Source: Lucifuga dentata
Taxonomy: Eukaryota; Chordata; Actinopteri; Ophidiiformes; Bythitidae
Direction: 5' to 3'
DNA length: 64,000 nucleotides
Assembly (NCBI GenBank): GCA_014773175.1
Contig: VXCM01000204.1
Span: 62,001 to 126,000, forward strand
The translations under genes were made by a program, and so were the position numbers. Shown here in pieces: positions 47,128-59,785 of this stretch; within the stretch, counting starts at the first letter, position 1; the number at the start of each line of letters is the position of its first letter. The notes beneath the pieces are model-generated. The model had not been told where the DNA came from and made no database searches. It saw only the letters and a list, made by a program, of their open reading frames with translations.

Positions 47128-47611
47128 ATAAAGGAGCATACCAGTGATTTTTGCATGTTTGAGCCCAATAAATACAACCTGCGTACACGTTATATTACTG
47201 CCAACTATTTTCCAAAACAAACTACTGGAGCAGTACAGTTCAGATTTGTTGCATTTGTTTTTCCTACCTTCCGGGCAGCCATTGATTTCAGTTCATTGCA
47301 GTATGCTATAAAAATCAACTTGTAGAGAACTGAAATGTGCATGAGATATGTAATCCACAGCGAAAAAAAACACTGTTCTTATTTTTTGCTGAAGTTCCTT
47401 AATTTAACTGGTCCAACATGGAGCTGCATGGGGAAAAAAAAAAATGTACGTCTCCACCAGGGAATGTAGTCCCAGCAGAAAAGACTATTTTGAGCGAGAA
47501 ATTAAAATGGCCATACATTCTACGGTTTTATGTTTTGGAAAATGGTTTTCAGTACTATAACAGGTATGTGGGTATTATTTATTGGACACAAACACCAGTA
47601 TGCTCCTTTAA
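47128..47611 (+). mobile_element. TTAA-flanked MITE, copy 5
   Basis: 484 bp, orientation A, with part of the interior deleted. The left flank reads ATAA instead of TTAA. Confidence 0.8.
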
Positions 47612-48949
47612 ACTTCAAAAAGTGAGGATTTTTCCATTATTTCTTTTGAAGCAATAAACAACAACAGCAGAGGAGCAATGAATCACCTTCTAAAACAGGC
47701 TACTTACAAAAGCCTCACTCAGGTTTTTCCTTAAAACAGCTTTAGCATTCATCAATTTAGAATCAATCAATCTGAAATTCAAATTCCATTTCATGCATCC
47801 ATTGTGGCTGCTGCGATTAAAGGCTTAGGCTGTGAAATAGCACAGAACGCGGTGCCGCTTCCTTACTCCAGCTACAACCAATCTGAATGCAGGCAGGCAG
47901 CTTCATTTTAGCTGCAAACATTTACACCGACACTTCCAAAGCCAGAGTCTCATCAATTCATTTCGTGCCTCTGCATGGAGGACAGAGAACTCGGCAGGGA
48001 AATGTAGTTTTGCCTTCTAATTCTCCAGAAAGTGACTTTCAGACCATTTCCCCTCGCCAAACCATGAGTCTGAATTATCACATCATTTTTCAGCACCTCA
48101 CTTTGCTGTCCCCAAGACTGAGGCAATTTAACAGAAGAAAAATGTCTTTCCTCAATTTGCCCTGGCCCTTCCAATTACATCTCAGGGCCCCACTTGAAGC
48201 CCCAGATTTCCAGTGCTGGTATAATTGAAATGACTTCCATGTTATTAGTTGATGCAGTAATGGATAAAGAGGCAGAACCACAATCTTCAAACAGACAAGC
48301 AAGTGTAATCTTTTCCTAAAAGCCATTATGAACAAGCAAAAGTGTGTTCAATGAGAATTAGAGAGAACTGTGCTATTTCTGTACCATACATTCAGTAACA
48401 GACAGAGCAAGGTCCCATCCTTAGAAATCCATTTAGAAGAATCCTGTCAGATTCCATCAAAAAAGATATCATCCTCAATGAGAATAACCTGAACAGACAC
48501 ATGCATAATGGAATTAATACACATTCTTATTATGTGGGGATGATTAGGACCAAGATGAATTAAAAAAAACAAGGATAGCAGATCAAATATACATGGCTCT
48601 CTCCAAGTCTTTTTCATCTTAGGTAGGCTCCCACATTTCCAGCCTTCTTCAGATCTAGGATCTCAAGCAGGAACTATAGGGACGGGAGGATCTGAGAGCA
48701 GCAGAAGTGTAAAATGGATTACCGCACAGTTGGAGTAGCACTGTGGAAGAGCTGTGTGAGCCATGGGAAAACTGCGGTGGGGTGGAGACGAAGTGGGTAG
48801 AGTCATTAGGTAACCATGGAGTGGAGATGTGAAATGGAGACTTTCCTCAATGGGATTACTCCCTTGGGTGCTGGAGTGGAGAGAGAGAGGAGAACCAACA
48901 CCTTCATCAATAGCCTCGATCACCTAAGCGCAGCACTTAAAAGCACCGC

Positions 48950-48977
48950 ACGCATACGCATGCACACACGCACGCAC

Positions 48978-49032
<55 letters not shown>

Positions 49033-49036
49033 NACA
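48950..49036. repeat. (CA)n microsatellite with an N
   Basis: About 75 bp of CA/CG-initiated repeat, with an N at 49033 near its end, probably an assembly join inside the repeat. Confidence 0.95.
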
Positions 49037-49204
49037 CCTCCTGCTGATAACCACTGGCAGCTCGCTACCAGGGTATCTATTTATAGACAGTCGGTGCCCC
49101 ATTTACAGAGGGGACACAGGATCTGCACAATGAAGAACCTGTAGATGAGAACAGGGAACACATCATTTGGGTCCCAGAGACTGTTATTAGCAGCTGAGAG
49201 GAGT

Positions 49205-49329
49205 TGAGCAATGCGTTGATCAGGCTGGCATAGAAAAAAACAAAAAAACAAAACAAAAAAAAAAACNTGAGCAATGCGTTGATCAGGCTGGCATAGAAAA
49301 AAACAAAAAAACAAAACAAAAAAAAAAAC
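49205..49329. repeat. Artefactual 62-bp tandem copy across a single N
   Basis: 49205-49266 and 49268-49329 are identical on both sides of the N at 49267; the copy includes an A-rich tract. Confidence 0.9.
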
Positions 49330-51261
49330 ACATTAGATTACCAAAAACACTGCAGCATGTGTTGCTAAAGCTGTAACCCATTAAGATGGGCAGTCAAACT
49401 ATTATCATTCACAAATGACAACTGATCCAAAACAGCCAAGGTGTCATGTCTGAATTAAATGCAATCTAATGAATCTGATTACATGGAAGACAGGTTACTC
49501 ATACATGATGAAAGAAAGGACTGACTGAGCCAATGAAAAGGAAAAATAATTGACCCCATTTTGGAGACTTTCCATTTGCTTTAATCTTTTGAGGGACTTT
49601 GCAGTCCATTAGACAGAAGCCACAGGAGGCTAGATCCTATGGTGTGTGCTACCGAAACACACACATATTCTTTTCCTGATAGATCGACATCATGCATATG
49701 GATGCCCTGCAGGGCTGGAATTATGCCAGTGACATGTTTATGTGTGGAAATTAAAAAGACCTGAAGCAATGAATAACACCCCTCCTGCACTTTCATCCTC
49801 ACACCACATGCCTACTGCCCAAAATTAAAGAAAAGTGCATAGAGACACACTTAAGAGAAAGGGTAGCTCAGTATACTGGATATCTGAGGCAAGAAATAGG
49901 CTTGTAGTGCCTCAGACAGCTAATGCGAGGCACAGGAAGGTGGTGGCAGAGGGAGGGAGGGGTTGGTCATTTATCATTTTTGTCAGAGTGTGCAGAAAAA
50001 GGGGTGAGGCAGAGGGGCTTTCACATAAATTGAGTGTAGGTGGAATCAATGTGGTGATGTTGGTGAGGGCAGGGAGGGGAGAGAGACCCAGATCAATGCT
50101 GGTGGGAGTGACTGTTTGTTCCCATTGTTTATCTACTGTCATCTCGGGATGCTGCTGAAGGACAAGGGAGCATGGTGGCTAGCACAATGTCTCCATTGGG
50201 ACTGAGGATTCGTAATGGTTCTCTCCTTATAAACACAACAGACATCACTCAGAGGTGAAAGTCATACTGCTCATGGATAAGGGGCGTCTGTCTGTGTGTG
50301 CGAGTGAATGTGGGAGTTTCGTGGGGGGAGGGGGTTGGGGTGAGGCGTGGTTTTATGCTGCGGGGGTCTGCCGATCAAATGAACTGCCTGTTCAACAGAG
50401 AAAACCTATCCGGAATCTCTGACTAAAGCAAAACACTTTTATTAAGACCTTTATGCCTGCAGCACGGCAGCAATAACAGCTTTGCTGATCTGGAGCGAAA
50501 AATGCGATCAAACAATAACAATGCTTGTGATGACCGCAGATGAATTAAAAAAAAAACTCTACCAAACTTATAATAAAAAAATCCCCTGGCATGTTGTAAC
50601 GTGGTCTTTGGCAATCTCACAAACAATACGACTCTCTAATCTACTCAATCAATCAGGGAGGGGCAGTGGGGGAAAAGCATAATTTATGATGTATCTCGGA
50701 TTCTAATAGGTATAAATACAATACCTGCTCATGAAATGATGATGAGGTAAATTCAAGAGGCCGCTCAGTGAATTTCAGGTACCAAAGTGTTATTGTTCCC
50801 CAGGGGAATCTTACCTCACCTCCCCCCCCCACCCCCTCTTCCATCTTCCCTTCCTTTCATGTCCAGATAAGAAGCAGCCCGCACTGATCTGACTGTGATT
50901 CGCGCAGCAGAAATGCGTTCCCATGGGAATATCACAGTGTGGAAGAATAGCTGACACAAGTGGAGATGAGATTCTGTTGTGCGGCCTGTATTTTTGCCGG
51001 GGAGATCAAACAGACAGCATTTTTCACTGCATGGAAGTGTGTTCATCATCATCAGCCTGCTTTCAAAGCATAATCAAGCAACGGCTGATGAATGGATGGA
51101 TGGAAGTGCTGATTTGTCTAGAGAGCTGTATATGTTTTGCATAAACAAACAGTACGCACTTGACATGTGACCCCATCAATGTAATTGCACTGACTTAACT
51201 TGTGTTACCCAAACTGCAGCGAAATGCTAACCGTATAATTGGCTTATTACAATGACAGTAG

Positions 51262-51831
51262 TTAAAGGATGATTTTGTATGTCTAAGCCCAATATATACT
51301 AGCCGCATACAGGTTACAGACAACCAATTTCCAAAACATAAAACTGCATTTTAGTTCTCCTGTTATTTTGCCAATCTCCTACTTTTTCAAAATCAAATGT
51401 TCAGGTGATACACTCACCTTAAAATTCAATGCCTGCTCACATGTACATCTGAATATAGAAGACACAGTCATTTTTATTTCTCAGTGAAAGCCGTCTTCTC
51501 CTGGAACTATATTTCCTGGTGAAGACATATATTTTTTTTTTTCATGTAACTCCATGTTGGACCAGTTAAATAAACTTACTGCGACAAAATTAATAGACAT
51601 TTTCTTTGCTGTGATCGATTACCTATCTCAAACAGATTTCAAGTCTCTACAAGTCGAGTTTTATAGCATACTGGAATGAATCGAAACTAATGGCAGTCTG
51701 GAAGGTAGGAAAAATATTTGAAAATGCACCGCTCCAGTAGTGTGCTTTAGAAAATGGTTCAGTAATGTAACATGTATGTGGGTTGTGTATATTGGGATCA
51801 GACAAGCAAAACAACCAGTATGGTCCTTTAA
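51262..51831 (-). mobile_element. TTAA-flanked MITE, copy 6
   Basis: 570 bp, orientation B. A small deletion lies in the left TIR just after TTAAAGGA. Confidence 0.8.
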
Positions 51832-53346
51832 CTTGTGAAACCTAAACTGCAGCAAAATATCAAGCACGTGATTTTCTTATAACAATGAACACTAATTAGA
51901 GTTATTCATCAATCTATTAGAAATCCAACATTTTTTAATTCCTAAACCAGCTCCAGCTCTTTTGTTTCCTGATTCAAACCAGCCAAGCCCTGTTCCTTAA
52001 TCTACCTGGGCCCAGGTATGGTACCTGCTTCCTCCTGTCATCCTGCAGTCCCCAAATAACCATGGCTTAGACACGAGTCATAATCATCCATTCCTCAGCC
52101 ACCAGTCCGAGTCTTTCAACCGTCTATTGCAACCCCAGTGGCTCCAGTACTCTATCTGTCCTCAGCCAACCTGCTCTTCCTTCCTCTGTGTTCGTCCTGG
52201 ACCAGAGGATGAGGCATATGTGGGTGTCACAGAGCTGACAGGTCTATCTGGGCTCTGTCTGCTGCGTTGGCTCTCCCCATTTCCCCCCTTCACTGCCGTC
52301 TATGCAGCTGCTGTGTATTGTAGCGTGACACCACACACATACACACATGGACACACACACATACATATGGAGATAGGTTTACAGAGGGGGTAGCTTAAAC
52401 CAGGGCACAGGGACAAGCCTCCAAACTGATGCATGCAGAAAGATGGTAATTTTAGAATTTAAACATTTTTATCAGTTTTTGAGAGAGACAGGGCAGGAGA
52501 CTATAAGAAAGAGAAAAGGAATGAAAGGAAGCAAGAGAAAGATGTGTTCGTGTATTTATATGGGAAGGCAGCTGTGCTTTTCCCTGTCACTTCAAGAAAA
52601 GCATGTCAGAGTTATGGATTAAATGCCACTATGCAGCACCGAAAAACACACACACTGCTTGACAGTTTAATGGCGCATATATGTACTATATGTCTTTGTG
52701 TGTGTCCATGTGTGTACATTTGTACGTGACTGTGTGCACATGGCTGAGTGGTTGATTATGGGTACAACCATCCAGTCCAAAAAAAAAATGTCACATTAGT
52801 GCTAGCCATGTAAAATTGAACATCTCTCTCCTGCCACCCATCCATAACGAAGGAGAGCTTCCAAAGTCATTGTGGTTCAGGCATACACCGTCACCATAAA
52901 CCCAATGTAGCACATTTCTAATTTGTTATGCCTCTCAGCCATTTTCTTTCCTGGACGAACACACACACAGATTGGCGGCGTGTTTTTCCTCCCGCTGGCT
53001 AAAACAGGTGTGGTGACGGAAGTGGGGGCTGGAAGTTGTAAGCTGATCTCGCTATGAAGACCCATGCCTTCGCTCTTGCCAATAAACCCTCTCCCCAGCC
53101 CCACTATCCTTCACATCCTGAAGGGAATCTTCCAATCAGTCCAACAGATCAATACACCCTACCCTCAGGATATCAGGCTCTAAAGCTAACTAGAAGCACT
53201 TAAAGAGAGGGGAATCTGTATTGATTAAAAAGGGTTAACGAGGCCCTGTGTGCTGGCTGCGTTTTTGTGAGATTAGAAGTGCGTGACTCTGTCGGCTAAT
53301 TGATACAAATTGGTAACACACCTACAACTTGACCACTGTCTAAGAT

Positions 53347-53624
53347 TTAAAAGGTCCACACTGGTAATTTTGCATGCTTAAGCCCAATAAATACTACCAG
53401 CATGCATGTTGTGTTTGACAAAGCAACATTTTTCTTTCACATCTTACAAGTTGATTTTTATAGCATACTGGAGTGAACTGAAGCCTACAGCAGTCTAGAA
53501 GGTAGAAAAAACTATTCTAAAATTTACCGCTCCAGTAGTATTTTTTGGGAAATGGTTGTTTGTAATGTAACGTGTATGGAGGTTGGAAATTGGGTTTAAA
53601 CATGTCACAAGTTTGGTCCCTTAA
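53347..53624. mobile_element. TTAA-flanked MITE, copy 7 (internally deleted)
   Basis: 278 bp. Both TIR ends are present but most of the interior is lost. Confidence 0.75.
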
Positions 53625-56040
53625 CATGATAACTAATTCTCTCTTCCTTGGCTTTAGGTTTTGAAACTTGCATAAATGTAAAAGAAGGCTGAATTCTGTA
53701 ATCATAAAAGCTCCTGTGCCAGAGGGAAGCACGGTGCCACAACACATCAATGCAGACAAAACCAAATAACCAGAAAAAAACAAGCTGGTTAATCTTGTAT
53801 CTGTTCTGCAAGTACAAATACTGGGTGTAGGAGTATCGTAGGATCAGAATGCCATGACATCTTTGCTCCTAAATCAATTATTCAGCATTGCATTTTCTAA
53901 GCCTTTAATTATACATCAGTGTTAAGATAACAAAGGGTAGATGCATGCACTGAGTTCCTGCTTACAAAGGCCATGGAAACCGGATATAGGAACTTTAGGC
54001 TTTAGGTTGAGGTCAGAGGAAGATGGAAGCACAGAGGCCTTCAGGCAGTTTTTCCCCGCTGTTGAAATGTCATTTATGATGTGTCCACCTCACTCGCTGT
54101 GTGATCAGAGATCAAAGAGTTAACTGAAACTTTGGCCTATGGCCTTCTGCTTGCATTATTCAATAGCTTGTTACAACAGCCTGCTCCCTGATCTCACACA
54201 CAGGGAGACTGAGCTGGAGACTCCAGGGAGAGAAACGCTGGGGAGGAATAGCCGGATTAAAAAAGGGATGACAGAGAGACCGGGGGGCTAGAGAGGAGAA
54301 TGATAGGAGAGATGAAGGGGTGGAGTTGAGGGATGTGAAAGAAAGGTAAGGCATGGAAAAAAGAAAGGACTGAATAAAATGAAAAGGGGTATTGAGAAAC
54401 AGGAGGGATGAGAAAGTGGTGAAAGACAGTGAGAGAGTGCAGGTGGAAGGGACGAAGGAGGACAAATAGACAGAAGAGGAGGGCTGTCCAACTCTGCCCT
54501 GTTGCCAGGGGAGACTGATCAGAATCACTGAGTATGGACATTTAACCTTTGACCGCCTATCTAATTGGTTAGCTGAGCTCCACATTTTGTCTCAGGGAAG
54601 CAGGGGTTTTTAAGAAAGTCCTTGGCAGAATCCAAATAGTTTTATATTTCTAGCCCTTTGCAAACACAGAATCCATTTACCCAAACTCTAAAACATATTT
54701 CAAAAAAGTGATGGAAGACAATCTAAGCTTTTCCTCTGACATTACATTGTCAGTACAAGCTGGCTCCATATTAAATAGTGATGTTTTCAAACAAGTAACA
54801 CAGCCATTTCATCACTTATCTCCATGAAGCAGTGACAGAGACCATGTTTTGGAAGTGCCCTGTTTATAGTCCCAGACTTGCGCTGATGCTCAGTGAGCTG
54901 GCTCCTTTGTTCATTAATTGATTGGCCTCCCCTGCTGGGCCTCAGTAACTAGGTTACACAGATCCATGAAAAGAAGAGGATCGGCCCCCCCGGTGAAAGG
55001 CGGAGGATGGATGGATAACTTCGGGGCAGGAATCCGAGTGTTAATATAAGTAATGGAGTGAGGACGACAGTAACTTTATTGAAATCACCCTCATCTAATT
55101 ACAGCAAGCAGCTGATGAGAGCAAAACAGGACAGGAAGGAAGGTCGGATGCCATTATCCATCGGTGATGTCACCGTTGTATGGATGAGGCTGTGGAAAGG
55201 TGAAATGATGGAGAGAGAAGGAAAGAACAAGAGAGAGGTAGAGAACAGAGAGGGCCCAAATGCTCATTATCCATCTGTTACAAATAGAACCATCTCACAG
55301 TCATACCAACACAGGAACCTGCAACGTCCCATCACTTCTCCTCTTCTTCCACAAAATAAGATGGGTTTTGCTACTACTTGGAACGTGAAGAAGTGGTACT
55401 GTGAGATCATTCATTCCAGACGCACAGAGAAATCCACTCAGATTAAACCATTCAGCCTTTAGTGCCACACTTGATGCGACTAAAAGACAGACACCAGAAA
55501 AAAAGCACTAAAGCCAGAAGCAGGATGTCCTTCACTGAAATATGAAGGTATAAAGGCAGCTATTTTACTTCTTATCAGGGGTTTAACCTTTCTTTCATTT
55601 TTGCTGTTTATAAAGCCTGCTACAGATGATTTTGGGTTTGGCAGAGAGTACAGTGGTCCTAGATTGCAGTACGAGATCGACAGCCAATTTAGCGCTCTTG
55701 CTGCCTGCGACAAAGTCAGTATCAATTTAACTGGTATGACCAATATGTAGAAATTGGGGCAGATGGATGACAAACTGATGTTTTGTTTCTGCCTGTATAG
55801 TTTTTACTGCTTCTTGTAGCGTTTCAATTCAACAGGTATTGTTTTTACACAATCTGACAAGCATTAAAATTGATATTGTACGTCCAGTACAGATTATAAC
55901 CACCTAGCGCTACACAACACACAATGGACACATACAATCATGGTTATCCCTCAGTTTGCTGGGATCTGGGCAAAATTGCGCTTTAAAGAAGATGAAAAAA
56001 AATGTCACTGAAATTTGAAGTACTTGAGCAAAAATAACCC

Positions 56041-56062
56041 TTAAAGGACCATACCGGTTGTC
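56041..56062. mobile_element. Solo MITE end fragment
   Basis: Only the first 20 or so bases of the TIR (TTAAAGGACCATACCGGT) remain, 430 bp before copy 8. Confidence 0.6.
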
Positions 56063-56109
56063 AAAAAGACACAAGTCCCCTCTGCAAAAAGTTCTTGCAC
56101 TGATCTCTA

Positions 56110-56113
<4 letters not shown>

Positions 56114-56161
<48 letters not shown>
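56114..56161. repeat. (GA)n microsatellite
   Basis: About 22 uninterrupted GA units. Confidence 0.97.
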
Positions 56162-56469
56162 CATTCTGAGTATTTTCCTGATTGTCAAGCAGTGTCTGCC
56201 CAGGGCAAAACAGCTGAACAAACGGAGCGTCTGCATCTGTCCTGCATACCTTGGAGGACACAAGTTTTCACCATATATCCCTCAGGTGACAGGATCCAGC
56301 TCTGCCCACTAATAGAGAGGGACACAGGGAGACACAGTGGTGGGCAATGTGGCCAGAAGCCTGAGGAATACAGTGATAATGTCTGTTAATGGCTGTCAAT
56401 ATGGTGCATATGTCTTAGTGGTAGGTCAGAATCCAAAACAAAATGAAACAAAGCCTCAAGCCTCAGCCT

Positions 56470-57186
56470 TTAAAGGACCATACCAGCGATCGTGCATGTT
56501 TGAGCCCAATATGTACAACCTGCATATATGGTATGTTACTGACAACCAATTTCCCAAATATCAAATCTTATTTTAGTTTTCTTGTTATTTTTTTTCAAAA
56601 CCCCTAATCTTTCAAAATCAAATGTTCAGGTGATACACTCACCGTAAAATTCAATGTTTCACCTTTTAACACTTATGCACGATTGTAGAAAGGGCGGTTG
56701 TTTTAGTTTCTCAGCAAAAGCCGTCTTCTCCTGGGACTATATTTCCTGTCGGAGACATACATGGTCTTCTAGGCAGCTCCGTGTTGGATCGGTTAAATAA
56801 AGTTACATGCACAAAAAACTTAATAGACAGTGTTCATTGTGATGGATTATTATTATAATTTTATATATTTCGGTCATTCAGCATTCAATACTGTACAATA
56901 GGCAATATACACACAAATCACAGTTTGTTACCATATTTCACAGACATATCCCATATTTCCTCTGTGACCCAAAACGGATATTGTTTCTCAAGCATGTTTC
57001 AAGTCTCTACAAGTTCATTTTAATGGTGTACTGGAATGACTGAAACCAATGGTAGTCTGGAAGGTATGAAAAAAAGTCTAAAAGTGACTGCTAGTAGTAT
57101 ATTTTGGGAAATGGTTGTCAGTAACGTAACATGTATGTGGATTATATTGGGCTCAAACATGCATGATCGCCGGTGTGATCCTTTAA
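56470..57186 (-). mobile_element. TTAA-flanked MITE, copy 8 with insertion
   Basis: 717 bp, orientation B. About 140 bp at 56845-56985 (AT-rich, TATATTTCGGTCATTCAGC...) has no counterpart in the other copies and looks like a nested insertion. Confidence 0.8.
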
Positions 57187-57300
57187 AAGAAAAGGGCTGT
57201 CCATATGACTGCAATTTTTTTTTGCTGGCATAGTTCTGGCCTAGATATTAGTAGTAGTAGGTAATAGTAGTAGTAGGTAGTTCTGGCCTTGCTGGCTTAG

Positions 57301-57360
57301 ATATTGGGAGCTGTCACACTACACAGCTCCCAATATCATTGGTGTGACAGCTCCCAATAT
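57301..57360. repeat. Perfect 19-bp inverted repeat (hairpin) with a third half-copy
   Basis: 57301-57319 (ATATTGGGAGCTGTCACAC) and 57342-57360 are perfect reverse complements with a 22-base loop. The loop contains a further CAGCTCCCAATAT (57324-57336) that can also pair with the left arm. A (TAG)n-like run precedes it at 57248-57281. Confidence 0.85.
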
Positions 57361-58371
57361 AATTTTAATAAAATATTTGATCCACCTACCCTCAAGCAAT
57401 GGAGTCATAATACTCCAGTGAGACTTGAGACCCTGTGCAGCAGAACATTTGACCACTCCTCACAACAGATGACTTTCAGGTCAAATGAGGACGACGCAGA
57501 GGAGCCGAGGTTAATATTACTGTCAGCGGTAGCCAGAGGGAGAAAGAACAACATCAAAAAGGGAAGACAGAGAACAGAGAGAAAGGGGAGAGGAAAAAAA
57601 TAGAACCAAAGAGTTTTGCTTCTATTCTGTTAAGATTCCAAATTACCTCTTCTGCAAACTGCAAGACAAAAGCATTCTACCTCCTCCCGACAGCTCCTCT
57701 AATGGTGTTGTCTTTGAAACCTTTATCACTAATTCATTACTTCTGACTTTCCAGCAGTAAGGCTTGAAGCTTTGTCTTCAGTCTAATTGAGAGCCAGTGG
57801 CTAGAGGCCCTAATCAATCAAACTTACTAACAGCTTTCCTTGGGAGAGGATGAAAACAGCATTATTGTACCAGTAGGCCATTTACTGTGTGTGCACATTT
57901 CAAATTGCTATAACAGATTCTGCAGCATGGTGATTTGTGGAGTGGGTAAGCTGTGAGGACACAGTGAATGGTGAGGCTTCCCCAAGTTGCCCCTTGTCAG
58001 AAAGTGGCTACCAGTGGCCACAGTCAAAGAATATACCCAGTAGAGGTGTTCAGAGGTCCAAAATTTCCAAACATACCTCTTAAAAATGTACCTGGAGAGA
58101 CCCAACCTGAAAGGGATGTGAAGAGAGTAAGAAACGACCTGATCCAAAATATGGTTGACCCAAACAGAGAAAACACCAATAGCATAGCAATAGCAGCAGC
58201 ATGACGAACCACCAAAGTCATTACAAACTAATTCCAAAAATAAGTCTCAGATAATAATTTATAAATGTAATCAGAGCTGACTGAATCCACTCAGGACATA
58301 GAAGACATACGCATGGACCCGAGAACCGCAGTAACAGACCTGATTACATTAAATATGATTTGGACCTGGCT

Positions 58372-58548
58372 CAATTCAAGTTCTGCGTAGGGTCTCAGTT
58401 CCAAAATACATTAAGATCTCTAATGTATACATATTCAATAAGAGTTTTCGGCGCAGCTTTCCATATCTTCCAATTAATAAGAAACTTTCAAAGGGTTAAA
58501 AAGTCATTTTCTCTCTTTTCATCACTTCTTCCTCTATTTTTCTTCACT
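58372..58548 (+). repeat. Direct repeat, copy A
   Basis: Shares long near-identical stretches with 59631-59785, notably CTTTCCATATCTTCCAATTA and TTTTCTCTCTTTTCAT, in the same order and orientation. Its nature (old segmental duplication or unknown TE) is not clear. Confidence 0.75.
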
Positions 58549-59630
58549 CCAAACCTCACAGCTCACACATGGAAGTGTACACAAGTCTAATTAGCTGTGC
58601 TAGCTCCCTTGATGACTCTGCTATTTCTTGTCACACACAAGATCAACTACCACACCACTAACACCAGCCTCCACATTAACACAACTAGCTGAAGAGTGAA
58701 ATATGAGGCATCTCGCAGCATCTCCTCAGCTTTATTAGGGAACACAAAAGACAACTTGATGACACACAGGCTGCTGCGTCTGCAGGTTAGGGAGGCGCTA
58801 AGCAGGAGTAGTTAGCAACAAAAACTGTCGCCATGGGATATGGTACTAACTTGTTCTGGATAATACGATGTGGACAGGTTCATCGATGAAGGTAGAGGTT
58901 ATTAAAAAATGCTCACAGGCCTGTTGTAGTACATGTTTATTTGATGACTGACATAAATATGATTAACTTATCTATTTTACATTTATTTTTATACATTTTT
59001 AAATAAGTTTGATATTTCTAGCCACTTGTACACACGCACTCTCGACAGGAAAAGTTCCTGATTCTACCCAAAATGGCAGTATGTGAGCATGCACGCTTGA
59101 AACAGAACTTGTAGCAGTAATTTATTCCCCAGATCCTAGTAACATTCCTTGATAGACTCGTGTGAGAACAGGGGGTCTAAGCATTTCAGAAAAAGTGAGT
59201 GAGTGAGCTGAGCTTGTCCTGCGACTCAATTGCGATGATACTCTTTGCATGCTGACAACAAGTAGGATTTCCAGAAGAAACTACACTGTATTCAAAGAAA
59301 TTTCTGGAAAATGGAGTCATTCAGAGGGTCTTCCACAGCACATTTTTTGCATCATGTCTTGCTTGTTCTACTTCTGCTTCATTCTCTGCATGTTGGTGAT
59401 TTGACAAAGCAGGTTTTGCCTCCACCTGACAGTTTGAAGGGAGGCTCATACCCTCTGCCTAACTAGGAGTTTCAGTTTTAAGTGAGAGTAAGGTTGTTGC
59501 CTTGTCCTGCACTTGCCTGCAATTGTGAAGTGGGTAGTCAGGAAAGATTCATGCAACATGAGAGTCATGTTCCTCAGTTACTGGGAATGACGTGGAGGAA
59601 GAAAAAGTGAAATAATGGGGAAAAAAATGA

Positions 59631-59785
59631 TTGCTCAAGTTCTGAGTAATCAGAAGGGTCTTGGTTCTACTTAACACATATTCAATCAGAGTTTTTGGAG
59701 CAGCTTTCCATATCTTCCAATTAATAAGATTCAAAGGGTTAAAAAGTTATTTTCTCTCTTTTCATGACTTCTCCCTCTTTTTTCT
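59631..59785 (+). repeat. Direct repeat, copy B
   Basis: Partner of 58372-58548, about 1.25 kb downstream. It differs by small indels (for example in the run before TCAAAGGGTTAAAAAG). Confidence 0.75.

Noticed and set aside
48816..49133. Open frames encoding poly-His/Thr or Cys/Val repeats
   Set aside because: They are translations of the CA microsatellite.
54160..54585. 141-codon minus-strand frame rich in Ser, Leu and Phe
   Set aside because: Produced by a purine-rich plus strand (about 54190-54480); three overlapping frames are open at once, which indicates composition and not coding.
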